6,599 bases of DNA from Maribacter sp. (GTDB taxonomy: Bacteria; Bacteroidota; Bacteroidia; Flavobacteriales; Flavobacteriaceae). The position numbers were made by a program, and so were the translations under genes. Positions 1-6,256 of this stretch are shown here, one piece after another. Within the stretch, counting starts at the first letter, position 1. Each line of letters starts with the position of its first letter. The notes beneath the pieces were generated by a model, which was not told the origin of the DNA, ran no database searches, and was given only the letters and a program-made list of their open reading frames with translations. The stretch is from contig JAHHKH010000369.1 of NCBI GenBank assembly GCA_018679695.1, positions 1 to 6,599 of the forward strand, written 5' to 3'.

Positions 1-128
1 CTCAGGAAGATAGCCCTTGCAACACCAATATCAACAATCATCAGGGTTGCCTGAAGTACGTGATTTTTATTTTTTTACCACGCGAACAGTTCCAATATTT
101 CATATCTTTAAATACGATAAGAACCAAA

Positions 129-449
129 ATGATAGAGATTAATAAAAACACAACTGCCTTTAGTTTTAAGCTCAAAACACAAAGTGGGCACACCTTGCTT
201 AAAAGTGTGGAGTTCGAAAAAGAAGAAGACGTACAGAAAACGGTTAAATCGCTAAACCCTTTATGTGACAATAGCATACGTTTTGAACGAAAAACGAATC
301 ATGACGGTATGTTCTTGTTCAATCTTAAGGACAGCAGTGGTCAAATCATTGGCTATAGCCAACTATACAATTCGGAAGCGGGTATGGAAAATGGAATTAA
401 AAACCTTAAAAACAGAATCTCATCACTTGTGAATATTGGGGAGTTATAA
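129..449 (+). CDS. YegP-like DUF1508 small protein
   Basis: This encodes 106 residues and resembles the YegP/DUF1508 family, whose members carry one or two copies of a roughly 50-residue beta-rich unit of unknown biochemical role. Two units are visible. The first (about residues 6-45) has the pattern F-x-F-K-L-K-x-x-x-G followed by a helix. The second (about 56-100) is closer to consensus: G-M-F-L-F-N-L-K, then G-Q-I-I-G-Y-S-Q-L-Y, then an E-N-G-I-K helix. No signal peptide or membrane segment is seen, so it is probably cytoplasmic. The frame stays open upstream to the left edge, but I chose the ATG at 129 because homology starts there and the upstream translation is hydrophobic, AT-driven and unlike the family. 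An A-rich stretch rather than a Shine-Dalgarno precedes the start. Its stop directly abuts the ltaE stop on the other strand. Function is unknown; family assignment is from the pattern only. Confidence 0.75.
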   Translation: MIEINKNTTAFSFKLKTQSGHTLLKSVEFEKEEDVQKTVKSLNPLCDNSIRFERKTNHDGMFLFNLKDSSGQIIGYSQLYNSEAGMENGIKNLKNRISSLVNIGEL

Positions 450-1466
450 ATTTTTAAGGGTGCTTAGTAAGGATGTATGCATTGCATCAGTATAATCCAA
501 ATGGGTGACAATCCTTAACTTCCCTTGCCCCATTCCTATGATGGAAATTCCCTTTTCACCTAATTTATCCACAAATTCGATTTCGGTCATTTCGGTCTCG
601 TCAATTTCGAAAATGATAATATTGGTTTCTATGGGTTCAACCTTCTTAATATAATGAAGGTCTTCTAAGATCTGACCGATTTCAAATGCCTTTTGATGAT
701 CCTCGGACAATCGTTCTCGATTATGGTCCAAAGCATAAATGGCTGCGGCAGCTAAATAACCTGCTTGACGCATGCCACCCCCTAGGATTTTTCGGACCCT
801 TAGGGCCTTATCCATTAATTTCTTGCTTCCTACCAAAACAGAACCAACAGGACAACCCAAACCTTTACTGAAACAAATACTTATGGTATCGAAGAGTTCG
901 CCATACTGTTGAGCTGATTCCTTTTTGGCCACCAACGCATTCCATAATCTGGCCCCATCAAGGTGATATGCCAAGTTATTTGTTGAACATACCTCTTTTA
1001 TCCTTACGAGTTCCCCGAAATCCCAACATGCGCCACCTCCTTTATTGGTTGTATTTTCAACGCAGACCAAAGTGGTCAAAGGACTGTGGTAAAAATCAGG
1101 AGGATTTATGGAAGCTTCTACCTGTTCCGCAGTCATCATACCCCTATTGCCATCAACCAATTTACATGAAACCCCACTGTTAAAACTAACTCCCCCACCC
1201 TCATAATTATATACATGGGCATACTTGTCACAGATCAATTGCTCCCCGGGTTGCGTATGCAACTTAATTGCCGTTTGATTTGCCATTGAACCGCTAGGGA
1301 AAAACAAGGCCGATTCTTTACCGAATAATTCTGCTGTTCTGGACTCCAAAAGATTTACCGTTGGATCTGCCTTGAATACATCGTCCCCCACCTCGGCCAT
1401 CATCATTGCCTCTAACATTCCCTCTGAAGGTCGTGTTACCGTATCACTGATTAAATTAATATTCAC
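444..1466 (-). CDS. ltaE: Low-specificity L-threonine aldolase
   Basis: This is a cytoplasmic PLP enzyme of fold type I that cleaves L-threonine or L-allo-threonine to glycine and acetaldehyde. The 340 residues match the usual length of about 335-345. Visible landmarks are the N-terminal L-I-S-D-T-V-T-R-P motif, the phosphate-binding S-G-S-M-A-N loop (58-63), His84, which would stack on the cofactor ring, the D-G-A-R motif (Asp170, Arg173), the Schiff-base lysine K201 in F-S-K-G-L-G-C-P-V-G-S, the G-G-G-M-R-Q segment (229-234) and a C-terminal arginine (R318) in the expected substrate-carboxylate region. The start is GTG. No in-frame ATG lies between it and the preceding in-frame stop, and the next internal Met (residue 17) would remove the conserved N-terminus. 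The gene lies 72 bases downstream of the metalloprotease on the same strand and could be cotranscribed; I see no clear promoter in that gap. No Shine-Dalgarno is present. Every key residue looks intact. Confidence 0.95.
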   Translation of the reverse strand: MNINLISDTVTRPSEGMLEAMMMAEVGDDVFKADPTVNLLESRTAELFGKESALFFPSGSMANQTAIKLHTQPGEQLICDKYAHVYNYEGGGVSFNSGVSCKLVDGNRGMMTAEQVEASINPPDFYHSPLTTLVCVENTTNKGGGACWDFGELVRIKEVCSTNNLAYHLDGARLWNALVAKKESAQQYGELFDTISICFSKGLGCPVGSVLVGSKKLMDKALRVRKILGGGMRQAGYLAAAAIYALDHNRERLSEDHQKAFEIGQILEDLHYIKKVEPIETNIIIFEIDETEMTEIEFVDKLGEKGISIIGMGQGKLRIVTHLDYTDAMHTSLLSTLKNL

Positions 1467-1538
1467 TTTATACCAGGTATTTAGTTTTTTGGATACTATT
1501 TATATGTCGATTATGCGTACACATGAAGCTATCTATCT

Positions 1539-3938
1539 CTAATACATACATTCCATACCAATTGGGGAACCATCTGGGATTTTTGGGACTTGACTGATTT
1601 TGAATTTCTCCGGTGCCTTTAAAAATGTATCTATTCTACGTACCATTTCAATTGCGATAATGTCTTTTTTCAATATTAATTTACCCTTGAGCTCCTTTAG
1701 CTTTGCAAATGCAATCGCATTTACCTGCGGATGTACATTATCATGTGCGGCAAGGTTCATTAAATGGTAGAGGACCCTAAAGTTGATGTTTTGTTGTATG
1801 GTGATCAGGTAATTGTCTTTGTGTTGTTTGTAGATAGTGGCGTTTAGTAGAGCATCCAAAATATCGGAAAGGCTTAAATTATTAGGTTGCATAGCCTTTT
1901 GCTGTATTATTCTAGACGCCCTTTCGGGATGCAATAATAGTCCCAAGGTCATATCCGCTGCCGTTTCTGGTGCAGACAAAGCGTCAAAAGAAACACCCGT
2001 CTTACCTTTAAGTGATTCCCTTGTTTTGGCATAACCAAATGCCCGTGGTGGAAAGAGTGACAATTTATTCTTAGGTATGGCGATTTCGTCTGCATCCAAT
2101 GTTTTCAATAGGGTTCCCAATGCCTGCGATTGTAACTTTTTGTCAACTATAGCGACTGTTTGCTGTCCATCACCTTTTACAGTGTAATTGTATTCCATAC
2201 CCCCAACAACTTTTGCAACAGCTTCGGTTTGGTAACGATGGAAAAAATATAGGGGGACAAAAATATCCTCCAAGACAGTATTCGGCTCTCCGGTTCTAAT
2301 ATTATCTATTGAAAAGTTATTAATTGCGTTAGAACGCAGCTCTAGCATTTTATCCAATTCATCACTAACATTCCCGCCATTGTCCCACAAATGTGCCAAA
2401 ACATGTGCACTGCCCCTAGGTCTCGCATCTTGATCCGTTATATATCGCAGTCCTTTACTTATGGCATCGTTCAATATGGTGTTTAACCCCTCTTTTTCAT
2501 TGATTTCATCAGGAAAGTCTGTATAGGAATAGGCAACAGTGACTTTGTCCCAATCGCCAATACCTGTTGCATAGGCATTTGAGAAGTCCAATTCACCATT
2601 TTTTAAAGAAAATTGTGGGTGCGGATAGTCCATAACGGATGCCCTATCATTGGTGGAAGCGGCATAATTATGGGCAAATCCTAAAGTATGGCCTATTTCA
2701 TGAGCTGATAGCTGTCGAATTCTGGCCAGTGCCATGTCTAGCATGGGTTGGTAATTATCGTCCCTATTGGCGAAAGGTTTGTTCATTAATGCCTGTGCTA
2801 TTAGAAAGTCTTGACGAATGCGCAAACTACCCAAACTCACATGACCCTTGATGATTTCGCCGGTCCTTGGGTCTGTAATACTGCTTCCATAACTCCAACC
2901 TCTTGTTGATCTATGTACCCATTGTATCACATTATAACGAACGTCAAGCGGATCTGCATCATCTGGCAGCATTACCAATTGAAATGCATTCTTGAATCCT
3001 GCTGCTTCAAACGCCTGGTTCCACCATCTTCCACCATCCAAAAGCGCAGAGCGAATAGGCTCGGGTGTTCCATTGTCCAAATAGTAAATAATAGGTTCTA
3101 CAGCCTCACTCAATTCAGAATCAGGATCCTTCTTTTTAAGGCGATGCCGCGTAATAAATCTTTTCAAAATGGGCTCTTGTACAGGAGTGGAATAGTCATA
3201 ATAAGCGGTTGGGTACGAACCTGAACGTGGGTCAAATACCCTTTTTTTATAGTTATCATCAGGTAATTCTATAAATGAATGGTGCTGTGCCACGGTAACC
3301 AATTTTGCATTGGGTGTCACCGATCGTATGTAAGCCCCTTGGGCATCGCCCTTAAAGGTCAGGGTAACATCAAACTCAATATTTTTGGGAAATGCTTTGG
3401 TCCTATCCAATGAAAAGGCACTTTTGGATTTATCCAAGGCGTATGTCCCTTGCTTGGCTCGTTTTAATCGAGCTACAACCCCGTGCGTATCCTGCATTAA
3501 AAAATCAGTAATATCTATTATGTATTTCCCATTTACCTCTTCTTCGATCTTAAACCCGGATAAAACCGATTTTGCAAATGCCTGTTCTACCGACTTTCGT
3601 TCCAGTACATTATCTGTTAAGGCCCTGAATTTCAAGTTAGGTTGTATCAGCAATAATTTATTTCCAGCTTTTCGAAAAAATACAACTTGCTCATTACCAA
3701 GCTGTCCCCGGTCCAAACCTATATCATTACTTCCTATACCACTACTTAATGAATAAACATAAAGAAACTCTTCTTCCAATGCACTTACCTCCAAAAACAT
3801 TTTGTCATTTTTATCGTCGTGATAAAAATTGAACAATCCAGTATACTTAGTGAAATCCTTACTTTTCTCAGTGAATTGTGCATTACCTATTGTTAGTCCC
3901 ATACATAGAAACAGGGCGAGGTTGAAATTGTTTTTCAT
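1539..3938 (-). CDS. Exported zinc metalloprotease, DUF5117/Met-zincin type
   Basis: This 799-residue protein is a secreted or periplasmic zinc peptidase of the metzincin type common in Bacteroidota. A Sec signal peptide is visible: basic N-terminus, hydrophobic core from about residue 5 to 18, and likely signal peptidase I cleavage after G-N-A20. Cys12 is not in a lipobox, so it is not a lipoprotein. An N-terminal beta-rich region (about 30-240) contains the G-L-F-N-F-Y, E-E-F-L-Y-V and L-D-R-G-Q-L-G motifs I associate with DUF5117. The catalytic site H-E-x-x-H-x-x-G-x-x-H is complete, with zinc ligands His413, His417 and His423 and general base Glu414. It is followed by the Met-turn S-V-M-D-Y-P (Met436). 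A helical C-terminal region (DUF4953/Met-zincin) follows and ends with the family-like G-S-P-I-G near the C-terminus. Natural substrate is unknown. The gene is divergent from prfB and precedes ltaE. The ATG at 3938 is fixed by the signal peptide. Confidence 0.93.
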   Translation of the reverse strand: MKNNFNLALFLCMGLTIGNAQFTEKSKDFTKYTGLFNFYHDDKNDKMFLEVSALEEEFLYVYSLSSGIGSNDIGLDRGQLGNEQVVFFRKAGNKLLLIQPNLKFRALTDNVLERKSVEQAFAKSVLSGFKIEEEVNGKYIIDITDFLMQDTHGVVARLKRAKQGTYALDKSKSAFSLDRTKAFPKNIEFDVTLTFKGDAQGAYIRSVTPNAKLVTVAQHHSFIELPDDNYKKRVFDPRSGSYPTAYYDYSTPVQEPILKRFITRHRLKKKDPDSELSEAVEPIIYYLDNGTPEPIRSALLDGGRWWNQAFEAAGFKNAFQLVMLPDDADPLDVRYNVIQWVHRSTRGWSYGSSITDPRTGEIIKGHVSLGSLRIRQDFLIAQALMNKPFANRDDNYQPMLDMALARIRQLSAHEIGHTLGFAHNYAASTNDRASVMDYPHPQFSLKNGELDFSNAYATGIGDWDKVTVAYSYTDFPDEINEKEGLNTILNDAISKGLRYITDQDARPRGSAHVLAHLWDNGGNVSDELDKMLELRSNAINNFSIDNIRTGEPNTVLEDIFVPLYFFHRYQTEAVAKVVGGMEYNYTVKGDGQQTVAIVDKKLQSQALGTLLKTLDADEIAIPKNKLSLFPPRAFGYAKTRESLKGKTGVSFDALSAPETAADMTLGLLLHPERASRIIQQKAMQPNNLSLSDILDALLNATIYKQHKDNYLITIQQNINFRVLYHLMNLAAHDNVHPQVNAIAFAKLKELKGKLILKKDIIAIEMVRRIDTFLKAPEKFKISQVPKIPDGSPIGMECMY

Positions 3939-3956
3939 AATGGTTTTTAGCTTGAA

Positions 3957-3970
3957 TTAGTCTGGACTAA
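3957..3970. repeat. Palindrome in metalloprotease leader
   Basis: The sequence TTAGTC-TG-GACTAA is a perfect inverted repeat with 6-base arms around a 2-base centre. It lies 18 bases upstream of the metalloprotease start codon and overlaps the candidate -7 box of that gene at 3968-3970. The AT-rich flanks (AA on one side, ATT on the other) extend the symmetry imperfectly. The loop is too small for a stable RNA hairpin of full length, so a protein-binding operator is the more natural reading. No known regulator is recognised, and a short palindrome in AT-rich DNA can arise by chance. Confidence 0.35.
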
Positions 3971-3994
3971 ATTTATATAAAATAGATTGCACAA
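3968..3994 (-). promoter_or_regulatory. Candidate promoter of metalloprotease gene
   Basis: On the minus strand TAAATTTA (3975 down to 3968) matches the Bacteroidota -7 box TAnnTTTG at all but the last base. A TTG (3994 down to 3992) lies 16 bases upstream as a possible -33 box. The spacing is shorter than usual, so this is a weak call. If real, transcription would start roughly 25 bases before the start codon, and the TTAGTC palindrome would overlap the promoter and leader. Confidence 0.3.
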
Positions 3995-4016
3995 CCATAG
4001 TTATATCCTATTTTTG
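3987..4016 (+). promoter_or_regulatory. Promoter of prfB (Bacteroidota -33/-7 type)
   Basis: TTG at 3987-3989 and TATTTTTG at 4009-4016 are separated by 19 bases. This fits the phylum-specific primary sigma factor consensus (TTG, about 19 bases, TAnnTTTG) exactly at all specified positions. Transcription would begin near 4022, giving a 5' leader of only about 10 bases before the prfB ATG at 4033. It probably serves prfB, the HAD phosphatase gene and the arsC-like gene together, as the later gaps are only 15 and 11 bases. Confidence 0.7.
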
Positions 4017-4032
4017 CTAAAAATGTTTTATA

Positions 4033-5131
4033 ATGATAACTATAGATCAATCAAAAGATCTTATTGATCGCCTTGGTGCGTTAAGGAGGTATCTTTGACA
4101 TTGATGCCAAACTCATAGAGATAGAAAACGAAGAGGAAAAAACCCTCGCCCCTGATTTTTGGGATGATCCAAAAAAAGCACAGGAACAAATGAAGTTCAT
4201 TCAGTCCAAAAAACATTGGGTTGATGATTTCAACGCTGCCAAAACACTGATCAATGATTTGGAAGTGTTTATCGAATTTCAAAAGGAAGGTGAGGTTTCC
4301 GAAGCCGAGGTTAACGCCCAATACGCAAAAGCCACTGAGGTAATTGAGAAATTAGAGTTCAAGAATATGCTTTCGGAAGAAGGTGATGAACTTACTGCAA
4401 TATTGCAGATAACCGCTGGTGCCGGAGGAACCGAAAGCTGTGATTGGGCAGCTATGTTAATGCGGATGTATATGATGTGGAGCGAAAAAAACGGCTATAA
4501 GGTAAAGGAACTCAATTATCAGGAAGGTGATGTCGCCGGTATCAAGACGGTCACCTTGGAAATTGAAGGTGAATATGCCTTTGGCTGGTTAAAAGGTGAA
4601 AATGGTGTACATCGCTTGGTTCGCATTTCCCCTTTCGACAGTAATGCCAAAAGACATACCTCCTTTGCATCGGTCTATGTTTATCCTTTAGTGGATGATA
4701 GCATTGCGATTGATGTAAATCCTGCTGATATCGAAATAACCACGGCCAGATCCAGTGGTGCCGGTGGTCAGAATGTAAATAAGGTGGAAACCAAAGTTCA
4801 ATTGGTTCATAAGCCTACAGGTATTCAGATTTCTTGTTCTGATTCGCGCTCACAACACGATAATAGAGCCACTGCTATGAAAATGTTGAAATCACAGTTA
4901 TACGAAATTGAGCTACGTAAGAAAATGGAGGCCAGGGACGAGATTGAATCTTCAAAGATGAAAATTGAATGGGGATCCCAGATTAGAAACTATGTAATGC
5001 ATCCGTATAAATTAGTGAAGGATGTTAGGACAAATGAGGAGACTGGAAATGTAGACGCTGTAATGGATGGCAATATTGATCAGTTCTTGAAGGCCTTTTT
5101 AATGATGATGGGGCAAAAAGAGCAGGAATGA
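4033..5131 (+). CDS. prfB: Peptide chain release factor 2, with +1 programmed frameshift
   Basis: RF2 recognises UGA and UAA stop codons on the ribosome and triggers release of the finished protein. The gene is joined from 4033-4095 (21 codons, M-I-T-I-D to R-R-Y-L) and 4097-5131, with base 4096 skipped. The product is 365 residues, the same length as E. coli RF2. The in-frame UGA at 4096 follows CTT. The helical N-terminal domain occupies about residues 1-110. The stop-codon recognition tripeptide S-P-F is at 199-201, diagnostic of RF2 rather than RF1. The catalytic G-G-Q is at 244-246 in the G-A-G-G-Q-N-V-N-K context; Gln246 is the expected PrmC methylation site. Residue 240 is Ser, the common state, unlike the Thr of E. 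coli K-12 at the equivalent position. An uninterrupted reading from Met at 4190 would lose the first 52 residues and is not the real start. Low RF2 should favour frameshifting, which makes the gene self-regulating. Confidence 0.97.
4084..4099 (+). promoter_or_regulatory. Programmed +1 frameshift site of prfB
   Basis: The element reads AGG AGG TAT CTT TGA C in the zero frame. It has the same parts and spacing as the E. coli site: an internal Shine-Dalgarno-like hexamer (4084-4089), a 3-base spacer, the slippery CTT in the P site, and a weak UGA-C stop at 4096-4098. When RF2 is scarce, the ribosome slips from CUU to UUU and continues as GAC in the +1 frame. A second zero-frame UGA lies two codons later (4102-4104), so ribosomes that fail to shift or read through the first stop are still terminated at once. 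Confidence 0.95.
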
Positions 5132-5146
5132 CCAATATGGTTTGAA

Positions 5147-5764
5147 ATGAAAACGATCGATACCATTATATTTGACTTAGGCGGGGTACTAATCGATTGG
5201 AACCCCAAATATCTATATCGTGATGTTTTTAATGGGGATGAGGAAAAAGTTGATTGGTTTTTGAACAATATCTGTACTTCGGAATGGAACGAAGCCCATG
5301 ATGCCGGTAGACCATTAAAAGAAGGTACAGATCTATTGGTGGATCAATTTCCTGAATGTGAAGCATGGATCCGTATGTACTATGATCGTTGGCCAGAAAT
5401 GTTGGGGGGCACCATCACCGATACCATAACTATTTTATATCGTTTAAAGCAATTGAATGCATATAGTTTATACGCATTGACCAATTGGAGTGCGGAAACA
5501 TTTCCTGTAGCTTTGCAACGTTATGGTTTTCTGGGTTATTTTGATGGCATCGTGGTCTCAGGTGAAGAAAAAACAAGGAAACCATTCAAAAAAATCTATG
5601 AGATAATTATAAATCGATATGATCTTAGTCCCGAAAAGACGATTTTTATTGATGATAATATCAATAATGTGGAGGTAGCCACAACCTTTGGAATTCATGG
5701 TATCCATTTTAGAAATGCCAAGCAATTATTGGCAGCATTAAGCGCACTGAATGTTGTTGTTTAA
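5147..5764 (+). CDS. HAD-superfamily hydrolase, YihX-like (subfamily IA)
   Basis: This encodes a 205-residue cytoplasmic HAD-like phosphatase resembling E. coli YihX, which acts on alpha-D-glucose 1-phosphate and other sugar phosphates. Motif I is F-D-L-G-G-V-L with nucleophile Asp10. Motif II is L-T-N-W with Thr112 and Asn113. Motif III is R-K-P with Lys145. Motif IV is I-F-I-D-D-N with Asp169 and Asp170. A helical cap (about residues 20-90) is inserted after motif I. The residue two after the nucleophile, usually the Asp acid/base, is Gly12, as in other D-x-G-G/N members including YihX, so loss of activity does not follow. Length is normal for the group. The start lies 15 bases after the prfB stop with no Shine-Dalgarno, and the arsC-like gene follows 11 bases after the stop, so an operon is likely. 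The actual substrate cannot be read from sequence; phosphoglycolate phosphatase and haloacid dehalogenase roles seem less likely. Confidence 0.88.
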   Translation: MKTIDTIIFDLGGVLIDWNPKYLYRDVFNGDEEKVDWFLNNICTSEWNEAHDAGRPLKEGTDLLVDQFPECEAWIRMYYDRWPEMLGGTITDTITILYRLKQLNAYSLYALTNWSAETFPVALQRYGFLGYFDGIVVSGEEKTRKPFKKIYEIIINRYDLSPEKTIFIDDNINNVEVATTFGIHGIHFRNAKQLLAALSALNVVV

Positions 5765-5775
5765 AACCATAAATT

Positions 5776-6120
5776 ATGATACAAATATACCACAATCCAA
5801 GATGTACTAAATCCAGACAAGGTCTGCAGGCATTACAGAATTCAGGCGAAAAATTCGAAGTGATCAAATATTTGGAAGATATTCCTTCAAAAGAGGAATT
5901 AAAGCAAATACTGGAAAAATTGAAAATATCTGCCGAAAGCCTTGTACGAAAAAATGAGGCGATTTGGAAAGAGAAATACAGAGGCCAAAGTTTAAGTGAT
6001 GATGAAATATTGGAAGCTATGATAGCAAATCCAAAACTAATCGAAAGACCTATTGTCATCAAGGGTAACAAAGCAGTGATTGGCAGACCAACTGAACGTA
6101 TAATCGATCTTTTAAAATAA
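5776..6120 (+). CDS. arsC: ArsC-family reductase, YfgD-like short form
   Basis: This 114-residue protein has the thioredoxin-like fold of glutaredoxin-dependent arsenate reductases (ArsC/YfgD/Spx superfamily). It opens with I-Y-H-N-P-R-C, placing catalytic Cys10 where E. coli ArsC has Cys12. The three anion-binding arginines of ArsC are all present: Arg58 in L-V-R-K-N, Arg91 in E-R-P-I-V and Arg104 in G-R-P-T-E, corresponding to E. coli Arg60, Arg94 and Arg107. A single Cys is present, as in glutaredoxin-coupled enzymes; there is no second Cys as in Spx. At 114 residues it lacks the C-terminal extension of plasmid ArsC (141) and is closer in length to YfgD (about 119). No arsR, arsB or acr3 gene is nearby, so a dedicated arsenic-resistance role is not supported by context. 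A general thiol or oxyanion reductase role is possible. It is the last gene of the presumed prfB transcript. Confidence 0.88.
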   Translation: MIQIYHNPRCTKSRQGLQALQNSGEKFEVIKYLEDIPSKEELKQILEKLKISAESLVRKNEAIWKEKYRGQSLSDDEILEAMIANPKLIERPIVIKGNKAVIGRPTERIIDLLK

Positions 6121-6124
6121 AACA

Positions 6125-6207
6125 CCCCGTTTCTTAACCTTCTATCTAGAAATATTAAGCTTAGTTATTATGCTTTGATATCGTTTTTGTTTTTACGCAC
6201 GACGGGG
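6125..6207. other. Intergenic stretch with long-range GC-rich inverted repeat
   Basis: After the arsC-like stop, CCCCGT (6125-6130) can pair with ACGGGG (6202-6207), the only GC-rich words in an AT-rich gap. Between them lie two weak inverted repeats: TTCT/AGAA (6140-6151) and AAGC/GCTT (6157-6175, with an internal mismatch), followed by a T-rich stretch (6184-6195). This could act as a transcript end or small structured RNA, but each stem is short and the arms are 71 bases apart. Treat it as a description of what the gap holds rather than a firm call. Confidence 0.2.
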
Positions 6208-6214
6208 AAACACA

Positions 6215-6248
6215 TTGTTTAACAAAGTTTTAACCTATACGGGTTAAA
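6215..6248. promoter_or_regulatory. Operator-like cluster of TTTAAC half-sites
   Basis: Three copies of one half-site stand just upstream of the -7 box for the last gene. TTTAAC occurs at 6218-6223 and again at 6229-6234, an 11-base period of about one helical turn. Its reverse complement GGTTAAA at 6242-6248 pairs with TTTAACC at 6229-6235 across a 6-base centre. In addition TTGTT-T-AACAA at 6215-6225 is a perfect palindrome around the first half-site. Phased direct repeats next to a promoter without a good -33 box are the usual layout of an activator site, for example of a two-component response regulator. The regulator is unknown. Confidence 0.45.
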
Positions 6249-6256
6249 CCTTAGAC

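Noticed and set aside
1..54. A plus-strand frame ending in TGA at 52-54 and a minus-strand ATG at 41 running off the left edge (13 codons).
   Set aside because: Each covers fewer than 20 codons within the window and shows no recognisable motif, so neither the end of an upstream gene nor the start of a divergent gene can be supported.
103..110. TATCTTTA as a -7 box for the YegP-like gene.
   Set aside because: The last position of TAnnTTTG is not matched and no TTG lies at a suitable distance upstream; AT-rich DNA gives such matches by chance.
60..128. Upstream extension of the YegP-like protein to an ATG at 60 (23 extra residues).
   Set aside because: The extra part is AT-driven, hydrophobic and outside the known two-repeat architecture; the ATG at 129 fits the family better.
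968..1183. Plus-strand reading frame antisense to ltaE, and a nearby AGGAGG followed by ATG at about 1100-1110.
   Set aside because: It lies wholly opposite a conserved enzyme gene, has no recognisable domain, and the SD-like word is simply the complement of ltaE codons; SD is not used by other genes here.
2913..3756. Plus-strand reading frames of 103 and 123 codons opposite the metalloprotease.
   Set aside because: Composition is that of antisense translation (Cys/Ser-rich, no motif) and the opposite strand is clearly coding across the whole stretch.
4023..4067. Short open frame (ATG at 4023, 14 codons) overlapping the prfB start in another frame, possibly an upstream regulatory ORF.
   Set aside because: It begins almost at the predicted transcription start, encodes nothing recognisable and is explained by chance; the ATG at 4033 is in frame with the conserved frameshift site.
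4096..4098. Disabling frameshift or pseudogene in prfB.
   Set aside because: The in-frame UGA is embedded in the complete conserved programmed-frameshift element, and the shifted product has normal RF2 length and all key motifs.
4061..4321. Minus-strand frame opposite the prfB frameshift region.
   Set aside because: It is a shadow of the conserved RF2 N-terminal domain with no independent support.
5709..6125. Minus-strand frame of 138 codons opposite the arsC-like gene.
   Set aside because: The plus strand carries an intact reductase with all catalytic residues; the antisense frame has no recognisable motif.
6157..6195. Intrinsic terminator after the arsC-like gene.
   Set aside because: The stem (AAGC/GCTT plus two or three pairs across a mismatch) is weak and the T-run starts about eight bases after the stem rather than directly behind it.
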